Source: JACCVG01 sp963790245 (lineage in GTDB: Bacteria; Actinomycetota; Thermoleophilia; Solirubrobacterales; Thermoleophilaceae). Taken from it: a DNA stretch of 64,000 nucleotides. The position numbers and the translations under genes are program-made. Numbering within the stretch: the first letter of the stretch is position 1; each line of letters opens with the position of its first letter. Below, one piece after another: positions 17,283 through 25,057 of the stretch. The stretch is from assembly GCA_963790245.1 (NCBI GenBank), contig CAWBNP010000002.1, forward strand, positions 744,001-808,000, written 5' to 3'. The notes under the pieces were generated by a model that was given only the letters and a program-made list of their open reading frames with translations, searched no databases and had not been told where the DNA came from.

Positions 17283-17313
17283 GGCGTGACATTCCACGGC
17301 ACAATGTTCCGCC
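17283..17313. promoter_or_regulatory. Imperfect inverted repeat in a divergent intergenic region (candidate operator)
   Basis: Arms GGCGTGACATT (17283-17293) and AATGTTCCGCC (17303-17313) pair at 9 of 11 positions around a 9-nt spacer. The 358-nt stretch 17161-17518 separates the AttH-like operon (-) from the hydrolase-cyclase gene (+) and must hold promoters for both. Apart from this repeat no gene or RNA was recognised in it. No regulator can be assigned. Confidence 0.35.
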
Positions 17314-17518
17314 GATTGCCGGTGCCGGCGGCCCCTCCGCAGGTCCCGCCCCCGTCACGTCGCACTCGCCCCCTTTCCCACCAGCGAACTCAATTCTGCG
17401 CCGGGAACCCCCGTGGTCACCGCGACGGTGGCACAAATAGGATCTTGTTCGTGGAAGCCTCGCGTCGAAGACACGTCCGGCCGGTGCCGCGACTCAGCGG
17501 AGCCCCAGAATCGCCGTC

Positions 17519-18985
17519 CTGAACCAACCCGACACGCGCTACGCCCTGAGCGGAGACCTCCGTATCGCGTACCAAGTGCTGGGCGACGGGCCACTCGACC
17601 TAGTTGTGGTGCCTGGGTTCGTGTCTCATCTCGACCTGCAGTGGACAGACCCTGACTGGGCTCGCGGGAACCGGCGGCTGGCGTCGTTCTCCCGCCTGAT
17701 CCTCTACGACAAGCGGGGTACTGGGCTCTCTGATCCCGTTGGCTCGGTGCCGACGCTTGAAGAGCGGATGGATGATCTGCTCGCTGTGATGGACGCAGCG
17801 GGCACCGAACGCGCGGCGATCTTCGGTTTCTCCGAAGGCGCTGCGATCGCGCTGCTATTGGCAGCCACCTATCCCGAGCGCGTCAGTGCCCTCGCCCTCT
17901 TCGGCTCCTTGGTCACCGGCACCCCGGCTCCTGGCGCAGTGCCGTGGGCGGCGGCATGCTCAGATGCTTATGACGGGCTGGCGGAGGTGGTGGAGCACTG
18001 GGGTGAGGGCCGGCTCCTGCCCTTCATGGCGCCGAGCGTCCGCCAGGGCGAGCTTGGCAAGCGGCTGACCGGGGTCTTCGAACGGACTGCGGCCAGTCCC
18101 GCGATGGCGCGAGCGATGGTCGAGGCGATGCGACGACTGGACCTCGGCGACATTCTGTGTTCGATCGAGCAGCCCACCTTGGTCATGCACCGCAGCGGCG
18201 AGGTATGGCCCGTGGAGGCGGCACGGGATCTGGCCGATCGCATCCCTGACGCGCGCTACGTCGAGCTCGAGGGTAGGGATCATTGGTGGTGGGCAGGCGA
18301 TTCAGATTTGCTACTCGGGGAAACCGAGGAGTTTCTAACAGGCGCGCGCGGACGCGAGGCTGGTGAGCGGACCCTGGCCACGGTGCTCTTCACCGACATC
18401 GTGTCCTCGACGGAAACCGCGGCGAGAGTGGGCGATCGGACTTGGCGAGGGATCCTGGAGCGCCACGACTCCCACGTTCGAGGCCAGGTCAGCCGATACA
18501 GAGGGCGCGCGATCAAATCGACCGGGGATGGGCATCTTGCAACGTTTGACGGGCCCGCTCGGGGTATCGAGTGCGCTCGCTCTATCGTCGAGGGGGCCGA
18601 GGGGCTGGGCATCCAGATCAGGGCTGGACTCCACACCGGTGAGTGCGAGACCATCGGCGAGGACATCGGCGGAATGGCTGTTCACATTGGTGCGCGGGTC
18701 AGCGCTGCGGCCGCGCCGGGCGAGGTCCTTGTCTCCGGAACCGTCAAGGACCTCGTCGTCGGATCCGAACTTCGCTTCGCCGATCGGGGCGCGCGTGAGT
18801 TGAAGGGCGTACCCGGTGAGTGGCGCCTCTATGCGCTGGTCGATGGGGACGGAGGGGAAGGCGCGGTCAAGGTCGATGCATCGGACAAACCGCCACTGCC
18901 ATCACGAGCCCTCGCCAGCTTTGCCAAGCACCAGCCGCGCGCCGCTACCCGGCTGGTAGGCCTGTCGCGATGGTCTCGAAAGTAG
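17519..18985 (+). CDS. Alpha/beta-hydrolase - class III nucleotide cyclase fusion (hydrolase active site kept)
   Basis: A protein of about 488 residues. Residues 1-265 form an alpha/beta-hydrolase with 'YDKRGTGLSDP', the nucleophile elbow 'FGFSEGAAIALL' (Ser105) and a late His in 'GRDHWWWAGD'. Residues 285-460 form a class III cyclase domain: 'ATVLFTDIVSSTETAA' and 'IKSTGDGHLATFDGP' carry the two metal Asp residues and a purine-contacting Lys. In 'GGMAVHIGARV' the usual ribose-binding Asn is His. It may couple a small-molecule signal to cAMP-like output. The start is odd: homology to the paralogue at 51744 begins near a CTG at 17519, but no ATG/GTG/TTG occurs in frame until 17576, inside the conserved domain. 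An ATC at 17510 has GGAG 7 nt upstream. Confidence 0.85.
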   Translation: MNQPDTRYALSGDLRIAYQVLGDGPLDLVVVPGFVSHLDLQWTDPDWARGNRRLASFSRLILYDKRGTGLSDPVGSVPTLEERMDDLLAVMDAAGTERAAIFGFSEGAAIALLLAATYPERVSALALFGSLVTGTPAPGAVPWAAACSDAYDGLAEVVEHWGEGRLLPFMAPSVRQGELGKRLTGVFERTAASPAMARAMVEAMRRLDLGDILCSIEQPTLVMHRSGEVWPVEAARDLADRIPDARYVELEGRDHWWWAGDSDLLLGETEEFLTGARGREAGERTLATVLFTDIVSSTETAARVGDRTWRGILERHDSHVRGQVSRYRGRAIKSTGDGHLATFDGPARGIECARSIVEGAEGLGIQIRAGLHTGECETIGEDIGGMAVHIGARVSAAAAPGEVLVSGTVKDLVVGSELRFADRGARELKGVPGEWRLYALVDGDGGEGAVKVDASDKPPLPSRALASFAKHQPRAATRLVGLSRWSRK

Positions 18986-18989
18986 TGCC

Positions 18990-20594
18990 TTAAGCCACTG
19001 CGTCATCCCGCAATCGCGAAACTTCGACTTGCAGGGCTTCGTCAAGCGGACGACACGGCAACTCCGCGACAACCCGGGTACCGCGTCCGTCCTCGCTATC
19101 GATCCGCAGCTCGCCGCCGACCGCGGCGACTCGATCAACGAGTCCCGCAAGTCCCGAGCCCGCACTCGCATCGGCGCCGCCGATGCCGTCATCGGTCACG
19201 GTGACGAGCAGCGAGCCATCCGCTCTTGCGATCGAGAGTGTCGCTTTGCTTGCCTGTGAATACTTCGCGATATTCGCCAGCGCCTCGGAGACTACGAAGT
19301 AGGCGGTCGACTCGATCTGACCGGCGAAGCGCCCTTCACAGATCTCGACCGCGACGGGAACAGGGCTGCGCGCCGCGAGCTGGCGCACGGCTGGTCCGAG
19401 GCCGTTCGTTGTCAGGATCTGGGGGTGCAGACCGCGGGCGAGCTCGCGGAGGTTTCCGAGCGCTTCTGAGAGCGAATCGCCGGCGTCTGAGAGAGCCGCA
19501 TCGATCTCCTCGGAAGATGCGTGGCGCGCTCTCGCCTGGAGCAGGCGCAGCTCGAGCCCCAGGGCGACGAGCTGCTGCTGGGCGCCGTCGTGCAGGTTGC
19601 GCTCGACCCGCTTGCGCTCGGCATCGCCGGCCGCAACGATGCGGGCGCGGGAAGCGCGCAGCTCCTGTGCTTGATCGCCGAGCCGGGTGATCATCTGGTT
19701 GAAGCTGCCCGTTACGCGACTGATCTCGTCAGCGCCGAGCAGCGAGGCCCTGGCATCAAGAACACCGGCGTCGACCTCCGCGACGACCCGCTCGAGCTCT
19801 CGGACGGGTCGCATGATCGACTGAGCGAGGTAGACGATCGGGAGCAGGCCGAGGGTGAGTGTGACGCCGAGGGCTGAGCCGACTGCGATTGCTACGCGTG
19901 CTTCTGCAGAGACGTCCGGGGTCTGAAGTCCAGCTACCGCGATCGTGCTGAACGTGCCGACCAGCGCGACGACGAGGATCAGCCTGAAGCGCGTCGAGAC
20001 AGGCTGGATGGCGGGTACAAAATCCCTCGGGAGGTAGCCGCTGACTTCGCGGAAAAGCGGGACAAGGAGCCACTCGAAGGCGAAGAAGTCCAAGATCGCG
20101 GCGAGCACGATCGTGAGCTCGATGAAGACGAAGTAGGCGGGGACAACGGACCAGGAGAGATCAAGCTCGAGCTTTACGTAGAACAACACCGGCAGAAAGA
20201 GCAGCGAAAAGATCACTACCCCGAGCGCGACCGTCCACGGTGCGAAACGAGCGGCCTCCGACCAGGCGGCGGACGCTGTGTCTCGGTCTGGCCGGCCGGG
20301 CCATTCGCGCATGACCTCGAACCTCGGTTTGAGGATCCGGAAGCTCAACAGGATGGCGACTAGGCTCGTCAGACCACACACCACTCCTATCCGAAGCACC
20401 TCGGAGGTGCTGCCAACGGCGAACGCGGCAACGACCGGGACGGCAACCGCCACCGCGATCGTCGCGTTGATGACAGCGACGACGGCGACCCCGTAGTAGA
20501 ACCGCTCGCCGAACCCGTCATAGATCCGCTGGGCGAGCGGATCGAGCAGTGAGCGGGCGCCTCTGGCCGTTTGGGTTTGACCTTGCCCGACCAT
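18990..20594 (-). CDS. Orphan membrane sensor histidine kinase (HisKA_3 type)
   Basis: A 534-residue NarL/DesK-class sensor kinase. Its N-terminal half has about six hydrophobic segments, then a HAMP-like region ('RPVRELERVVAEVDAGVL'). The dimerisation/phosphoacceptor box 'ERKRVERNLHDGAQQQL' gives His in NLHDG. The ATP-binding domain shows the N box 'VVSEALANIAKYSQAS' and G boxes 'VTDDGIGGAD' and 'GSGLAGLVDR'. The ATG at 20594 is chosen although the frame continues upstream. No response regulator is adjacent. Its stop lies 4 nt from the convergent cyclase gene's stop. A decayed relative sits inside the FAD operon at 13648, and the DNA of its last 16-18 codons resembles sequence next to tRNA-Gly. 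Confidence 0.9.
   Translation of the reverse strand: MVGQGQTQTARGARSLLDPLAQRIYDGFGERFYYGVAVVAVINATIAVAVAVPVVAAFAVGSTSEVLRIGVVCGLTSLVAILLSFRILKPRFEVMREWPGRPDRDTASAAWSEAARFAPWTVALGVVIFSLLFLPVLFYVKLELDLSWSVVPAYFVFIELTIVLAAILDFFAFEWLLVPLFREVSGYLPRDFVPAIQPVSTRFRLILVVALVGTFSTIAVAGLQTPDVSAEARVAIAVGSALGVTLTLGLLPIVYLAQSIMRPVRELERVVAEVDAGVLDARASLLGADEISRVTGSFNQMITRLGDQAQELRASRARIVAAGDAERKRVERNLHDGAQQQLVALGLELRLLQARARHASSEEIDAALSDAGDSLSEALGNLRELARGLHPQILTTNGLGPAVRQLAARSPVPVAVEICEGRFAGQIESTAYFVVSEALANIAKYSQASKATLSIARADGSLLVTVTDDGIGGADASAGSGLAGLVDRVAAVGGELRIDSEDGRGTRVVAELPCRPLDEALQVEVSRLRDDAVA
19007..19054. repeat. Copy A of a direct repeat: histidine kinase 3' end
   Basis: This 48-nt segment, inside the last codons of the kinase gene, aligns to 20774-20823 in the same orientation. 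Shared blocks are CCCGCA, ATCGCGA, TTGCAGG and the 13-mer TCAAGCGGACGAC, in the same order with similar spacing, roughly three quarters identity by eye. Confidence 0.6.
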
Positions 20595-20773
20595 TAGCTG
20601 GATGTTAGGAGGGCCGCTCCGATTGTCGCCCGCGCCACCACGCAGCGCTCCTCGGTGGTAGTGCGGGCTGGTCAACGGGCGCCCTCAGAAGGCTTGGGTA
20701 GCGTGAGACCGGCGCCGATCAACCGCCTCAAGCGGCGTTTGTAGAGCCCCGAGATCGGTACTGATCAAGCTCA

Positions 20774-20823
20774 CCCGCAGATCGCGATAACGCTATTTGC
20801 AGGCCTTTCTTCAAGCGGACGAC
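20774..20823. repeat. Copy B of the direct repeat: 3' flank and 3' end of tRNA-Gly
   Basis: This 50-nt segment overlaps the last ten bases of tRNA-Gly and its immediate downstream flank, and matches copy A in the kinase tail. Such an arrangement is compatible with an old integration scar at a tRNA 3' end, or with a relic of a second kinase 3' end. No integrase gene is seen nearby. Confidence 0.6.
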
Positions 20824-20886
20824 GGGGCTCGAACCCGCGGCCTTCGGCTTGGGAAGCCAACGCTCTACCAACTGAGCTACGTCCGC
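20814..20886 (-). tRNA. tRNA-Gly (anticodon CCC)
   Basis: The minus strand folds into a full cloverleaf: acceptor GCGGACG/CGTCCGC (20880-20886 with 20815-20821), D arm GCTC...GAGC, anticodon stem TTGGC/GCCGA with loop TTCCCAA giving CCC, a 5-nt variable loop, T arm GCGGG-TTCGAGC-CCCGT, and discriminator T, usual for bacterial tRNA-Gly. CCA is not encoded. It reads GGG glycine codons. Confidence 0.95.
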
Positions 20887-20915
20887 GCTGGGGCGACTTT
20901 AGCGCCCCGCTGGCT

Positions 20916-21611
20916 CTAGTCGACGACCACCTCACGCCCGAGCGGCGCGTCGCGGTAGACCTCGCGTGCGAACGGCGGAGGAACGCGGATGCAGCCGTGT
21001 GAGGCGGGCCGGCGTGCCACGTCGTTCGAGGCGTGGAACGCGATTCCCCGCACGAAGTAGGACGCCCAGGGCAGGTTCACGTTGAACTCGTTCGAATAGC
21101 TGTTGCGCTCCTTGCGATAGATCTTGTACCGCCCGCGTGGGGTCGAGAAACCGGCCCGCCCGCTCGCGATCGCGATCGTTCGCTTGACTTCGTCGCCCTT
21201 GACGATGTAGAGCACCTGGCGCTTGAGCGAGACAACCAGCCGGTCGGAGGCGCCCCCCTTCCCGGGATTCGGCGTCTCGGACTTGACGAGTCGCTTCAAG
21301 GTCTTGCGGTCGGCCTTGCCGTCGGGCTTGATCCCCTCCTGCTTCTGGAAGGCGGTCAGCGCGAAGCCCTCTTCCTCCTTCATGCAACTGCCATTGGCGC
21401 GCGGCAGATAACTCAAGTCGGCAAGCAGCTCTTTGAGCTCGCGTACCCGCTTCGCACAACTCCCCTCCCCGATCGGCTTGTCGGCGAGGCTGGACTCGTC
21501 CCGATCCTTGGACCTGTCGTCGCGCTCGTCGGCGGCGGCCGTTGCCGGGAACAGCCCGAGGGCGATCACGACGACGATGAGCAGGAGGCGCGTAAAGGTG
21601 CGATGAGCCAT
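20916..21611 (-). CDS. L,D-transpeptidase (YkuD) with peptidoglycan-binding-like domain
   Basis: A 231-residue exported enzyme. A signal peptide ('LLLIVVVIALGLFPATAAAD') precedes a peptidoglycan-binding-like region with two Cys residues (about 50-110, 'GFALTAFQKQEGIKPDGKAD'). The YkuD catalytic domain follows, ending in 'IAFHASNDVARRPASHGCIRV', where the Cys of SHGC is the nucleophile that forms 3-3 peptidoglycan crosslinks. 'STPRGRYKIYRKE' is the usual substrate-loop motif. The ATG at 21611 gives a complete signal sequence. It is transcribed away from the cytochrome c maturation genes at 21.7-23.4 kb. Confidence 0.92.
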   Translation of the reverse strand: MAHRTFTRLLLIVVVIALGLFPATAAADERDDRSKDRDESSLADKPIGEGSCAKRVRELKELLADLSYLPRANGSCMKEEEGFALTAFQKQEGIKPDGKADRKTLKRLVKSETPNPGKGGASDRLVVSLKRQVLYIVKGDEVKRTIAIASGRAGFSTPRGRYKIYRKERNSYSNEFNVNLPWASYFVRGIAFHASNDVARRPASHGCIRVPPPFAREVYRDAPLGREVVVD

Positions 21612-21672
21612 CCCGGGATTGTGCAGGCTCGCAGCTCAGAGAGCAACCGGCAATGATGCGCGGATCGGCCCC

Positions 21673-22323
21673 GTGCTCCTGGAAACCGTCCCGCTGGCGC
21701 TCGGCGCCGCCGTGAGCCCGATCGTGCTCGCGATCACGGTCGCGATGCTGACCGGACCGGGTCGTACCCGCCGCGCGCTCGCATTCGTCGCGGGGGAAGC
21801 CGTTCCGCTGCTCGCCCTGGCGGGGCTGATCCTGCTGTTCGGAAGCGGCATATCGCTGAAGCTCTCCCCCACGGCGCTCACCGTCCTGGACCTCGTCTTC
21901 GCCGCGATCCTGCTCGCGATCGGCCTGCGGGCGCTCTCGCGGGCGGTGCGCAAGGTCCCAGTCAAGCCGGCCTCGAGCACCGACTCCCACGCGACCGTCA
22001 CTCCCCGTCGCGCCTTCGCGATCGGCATCGGGTCGATGTGCACCAACTTCACCTCGCTGTTGCTCTACCTGCCGGCACTCAAGCTGATCGCCGCCGGTGA
22101 CCTGGCATTCGCCGACGAGCTGATCGCCACCGCCCTGGTCATCGTGCTCGTGCTCTCGACGGTCTGGTTGCCGCTCTCACTGACCCACATCGCACCCGCG
22201 ACGGCCGACGCGGCGCTCGCGCGGATCGCCGCGACCTTCCAGCGCAACGAGCGCCGTGTCACGATCCTTCTCGGGCTGGGCTTCGGGCTCTACCTGCTCG
22301 TGCGCGGCCTGAACGGCCTCTAA
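21673..22323 (+). CDS. GAP-family (SfLAP-like) membrane transporter protein
   Basis: A 216-residue integral membrane protein with about six helices. The first helix 'VPLALGAAVSPIVLAITVAML', 'RRALAFVAGEAVPLLALAG' and the central 'GIGSMCTNFTSLLLYLPAL' fit the LysE-related GAP/sulfolipid-addressing group. In mycobacteria relatives help export glycolipids; the cargo here is unknown. The GTG at 21673 is preferred because it directly precedes the first helix; the frame also opens at a TTG at 21619. It lies 14 nt before the thioredoxin-like gene and could be cotranscribed with ccmH. A CcdA-type electron carrier was considered, but the CcdA cysteine pattern is not present. Confidence 0.72.
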   Translation: MLLETVPLALGAAVSPIVLAITVAMLTGPGRTRRALAFVAGEAVPLLALAGLILLFGSGISLKLSPTALTVLDLVFAAILLAIGLRALSRAVRKVPVKPASSTDSHATVTPRRAFAIGIGSMCTNFTSLLLYLPALKLIAAGDLAFADELIATALVIVLVLSTVWLPLSLTHIAPATADAALARIAATFQRNERRVTILLGLGFGLYLLVRGLNGL

Positions 22324-22337
22324 CTACGCTGTTGGCG

Positions 22338-22892
22338 ATGCGGCGCCTGCTCTCCCCGCCGGTACTCGTGACCTCGCTGGGAGTCCTGGCGCTGCTCGCG
22401 CTGCTGCTCTTCGGCCTGCGCGCGGCCTCACCGGACCGCGGGATCGACGAGGCGCTCGCCGCCGGCCAGCGCCCGCCCGCACCGCCGCTGGTTCTGCCCC
22501 GGCTGGACGGGTCGGGGGCGGGCTCGCTCGCCGACTTCGAAGGCCAGGTCGTGGTGCTCAACTACTGGGCCTCGTGGTGTGAGCCCTGCCGCGCGGAGTC
22601 TCCGGCGCTCCAGGCCTTCCACGAGCGAATCGAAGACCGTGGCGGGCTCGTGCTCGGCGTCGACGCCCTCGATGTGACGGCCGACGCCGAGGCCTTCATC
22701 GAGGAGTTCGGCCTCACCTATCCGATGTTGCGCGACGTCGAAGGCGAGACCGCCGGGCGGTTCGGCGTCGCGGGCTACCCGGAGACGATCGTGATCGATC
22801 GAGGAGGGCGGATCGTGGCGATCCAGCGCGGCCCCGTCGACTCGGAGTGGCTCGAGTCGACCGTCCTCCCGCTGCTCGAGGAACCTGCATGA
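22338..22892 (+). CDS. Membrane-anchored thioredoxin-like protein (CcmG/ResA/TlpA type)
   Basis: A 184-residue protein with one N-terminal membrane helix and an extracytoplasmic thioredoxin fold. The redox motif is WCEPC in 'VVLNYWASWCEPCRAESPAL', and the cis-Pro segment is 'FGVAGYPETIVIDRGG'. It would reduce apocytochrome c cysteines (or CcmH) before heme attachment. The ATG at 22338 is chosen over a TTG two codons upstream. Its stop overlaps the ccmH start as ATGA, showing translational coupling and supporting the cytochrome c role over a general TlpA one. Confidence 0.88.
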   Translation: MRRLLSPPVLVTSLGVLALLALLLFGLRAASPDRGIDEALAAGQRPPAPPLVLPRLDGSGAGSLADFEGQVVVLNYWASWCEPCRAESPALQAFHERIEDRGGLVLGVDALDVTADAEAFIEEFGLTYPMLRDVEGETAGRFGVAGYPETIVIDRGGRIVAIQRGPVDSEWLESTVLPLLEEPA

Positions 22893-23398
22893 GGGCACTC
22901 CGAATCATTCTCCTCGCCTCCGCGATCGCTGCGATCGTTCCGGCGGCGGCGCTCGCCGCCTGCCCTCAGACGAGCGTCGCCGACCTCGAGGACGAGGTCA
23001 TGTGCCCGGTCTGCGGCACGGCGCTCGGCCTCGCGATCGAAGCGCCCCAGGCCCAACGCCAGCGCGCGTTCATCCTCGAGCTGGTCGAGCAGTGTCGCTC
23101 CAAGGATCAGATCAAGCAGGCGCTCACGCGCGAGTTCGGACCCGCCGTCCTGGCGCTTCCCCCGGCAAGCGGTTTCGACCTCGCGGCCTATCTCGTTCCG
23201 CTGATCGGCGCGCTGATCGCGGTCATCGCGCTGGCGGTGCTCGCGCTCCGCTGGCGTCGTCGGCGACCCACCGACGGTCTTGACGATCCGCCCCCCACCG
23301 CCGGAGCCGACGATGCCGCCAGGCTTACGGCCGAGGAAGAGGCGAACACCGAGGATGCGGCGCGACTCGATGCCGACCTGCGCCGCTACGACCTGTAG
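22889..23398 (+). CDS. ccmH: Cytochrome c maturation thiol-disulfide protein CcmH
   Basis: A 169-residue protein with a signal peptide ('IILLASAIAAIVPAAALAA'), the CcmH redox motif CPVC in 'LEDEVMCPVCGTALG', the three-helix bundle 'LELVEQCRSKDQIKQALTRE', and a membrane helix at about residues 105-128 ahead of a charged tail. It reduces or presents the CXXCH cysteines of apocytochrome c to the CcmF lyase. The ATG is coupled to the preceding thioredoxin-like gene by a 4-nt overlap. ccmE and ccmF lie about 20 kb away on the other strand, so the maturation genes are split here. Confidence 0.92.
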   Translation: MRALRIILLASAIAAIVPAAALAACPQTSVADLEDEVMCPVCGTALGLAIEAPQAQRQRAFILELVEQCRSKDQIKQALTREFGPAVLALPPASGFDLAAYLVPLIGALIAVIALAVLALRWRRRRPTDGLDDPPPTAGADDAARLTAEEEANTEDAARLDADLRRYDL

Positions 23399-23405
23399 CC
23401 GTTCC

Positions 23406-25040
23406 CTACATCTCGCTCGGCGCGGCGACTCCAAGCAGCCCGAGCGTCCGCTCGAGCAGCCGCCGCGAATGCTCGCTCAGCGCGATCCGAAGATCCTCGT
23501 CCCCGCCCTCCTCGGCCGCTCCCACGACGCGGCAGTCGCGGTAGAAGGCCGAGAAGTCCTGCGCGGTCTCGAGCGCGTAGGTCGTCAACCGATGGGGAGC
23601 ACGACGCTCGGCCGCGAGCGCAATTTCCCCGGGGAAGGCGAGCAGCCGCTTGATCAGGGTGCGCGCCGAAGGATGCGGCGTCTCCGCACTCTCGGTGAGA
23701 TCCGCTGCAAGCGCCCGCTCGACCCGCTCGGCGCCTGCCTTGCGGAGAATGCTCGCGATCCGCGCGTGCGCGTACTGGACGTAGTAGACCGGGTTGTCCT
23801 GGGACTGCTCGCGAGCCAGCGCGAGGTCCAGGTCGAGCGTCGTGTCGTGACTGCGCTGAACGAGGAAGAAACGCGCCGCATCGACGCCGATGTCGTCGAG
23901 CAGGTCGTCGAGGGTCACGATGTCGCCCGCGCGCTTTGACATCTGCACGACTGCGCCGCCGTCGCGCAGGTTGACGAGCTGCATCACGATCACCTCGAGC
24001 GCGTCCGGCGCACCACCGAGCGCGCTCCAGACGGCCTGCGTTCGCCCGATATAGCCGTGGTGGTCGGCGCCCCAGACGTTGATGACCCGCTCGTGACCGC
24101 GCGAGCGCTTGTCGAGGTGGTAGGCGATGTCAGCGGCGAAGTAGGTCAGCTCACCACTGCCGCGCTGGAGCACCCGGTCCTTGTCGTCGCCGAAATCGGT
24201 CGTTCGTACCCAGGTCGCGTCCTCGTGGGGATAAACGTGCTGATCGGCCTCAAGTGATGCGATCGCCGCCGCGATCGCGCCATCCTCGTGTAAGGACCGC
24301 TCGGAGAAGTAGCGGTCATAGTCGACGCCGAACCGCTCGAGCGTCGCCCTGACGCCCTCGAGGATCAACTCGACGCCACTCGCGGCGACGTCGTCGGGAT
24401 CGGCATCGCGCGCACCTGCGCCGTCGATCTGCGCCGCGATCTCGGTGACATAGCCGCCCTGGTAGCCGTCCTCGGGAGGCTGCTCGCCCCGCGCCCGCGC
24501 GATCAGCGACTCGCCGAAGCGGCGGACCTGGGATCCGTAGTCGTTGACGTAGTACTCGCGCTCGACGGAGTGACCGGCGAGCTCGAGGATTCGGCAGAGC
24601 GAGTCCCCGTAGGCCGCGTGCCGAGCCGCGGCGACGGTGATCGGGCCGGTCGGATTGGCGCTGACGAACTCGACGAGGACACGCTCGCTGGCCGGACCGG
24701 AGCCGAACCGTTCGCCCGCTTCGCCGATCCGCGCGAGCGAGCCGCGCAGCCAGCGATCGGAGACGAACAGGTTGAGAAACCCGGGGCCGGCGATCTCGAT
24801 CCGCTCGAGCTGGTCGCCGAGGACCGTGCCGAGCCGCTCGGCCAGTTGTTCGGCAATTGCTCGCGGCGGTTGGCCGAGCTCCGGCGCGAGCAGCATCGCC
24901 GCGTTTGTCGAGTAGTCCCCGAACTCCGGCTTCGGTGGCCGGCCGAGATCCGGAAGCTCGACCGTCGAGCCACGCAGATCGGAAGCCACGGCGGCAACCG
25001 CGGCGTGCAACTCACCGAGGGGATCTGCGACGCTTGACAC
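23406..25040 (-). CDS. argS: Arginyl-tRNA synthetase
   Basis: A 544-residue class I synthetase charging tRNA-Arg. It has the N-terminal Arg-tRNA-synthetase additional domain ('GRPPKPEFGDYSTNAAMLLA'), the Rossmann core with 'VEFVSANPTGP', the KMSKS-like 'VQMSKRAGDIVTLDDLLDDI', and the anticodon-binding DALR domain near the C-terminus ('QDFSAFYRDCRVVG'). The HIGH signature, normally HVGHxR after 'PTGP', reads I-T-V-A-A-A-R, lacking both histidines, although the reading frame is intact and the DNA was checked. The start is a GTG. It is convergent with ccmH, 7 nt apart. Confidence 0.93.
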   Translation of the reverse strand: MSSVADPLGELHAAVAAVASDLRGSTVELPDLGRPPKPEFGDYSTNAAMLLAPELGQPPRAIAEQLAERLGTVLGDQLERIEIAGPGFLNLFVSDRWLRGSLARIGEAGERFGSGPASERVLVEFVSANPTGPITVAAARHAAYGDSLCRILELAGHSVEREYYVNDYGSQVRRFGESLIARARGEQPPEDGYQGGYVTEIAAQIDGAGARDADPDDVAASGVELILEGVRATLERFGVDYDRYFSERSLHEDGAIAAAIASLEADQHVYPHEDATWVRTTDFGDDKDRVLQRGSGELTYFAADIAYHLDKRSRGHERVINVWGADHHGYIGRTQAVWSALGGAPDALEVIVMQLVNLRDGGAVVQMSKRAGDIVTLDDLLDDIGVDAARFFLVQRSHDTTLDLDLALAREQSQDNPVYYVQYAHARIASILRKAGAERVERALAADLTESAETPHPSARTLIKRLLAFPGEIALAAERRAPHRLTTYALETAQDFSAFYRDCRVVGAAEEGGDEDLRIALSEHSRRLLERTLGLLGVAAPSEM

Positions 25041-25057
25041 GCCGTCAGTCTGCCAAC

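Noticed and set aside
19007..20823. Integrated element bounded by the tRNA repeat
   Set aside because: Kept only as a repeat observation: there is no integrase, excisionase or mobility gene, and the copies are only about three quarters identical.
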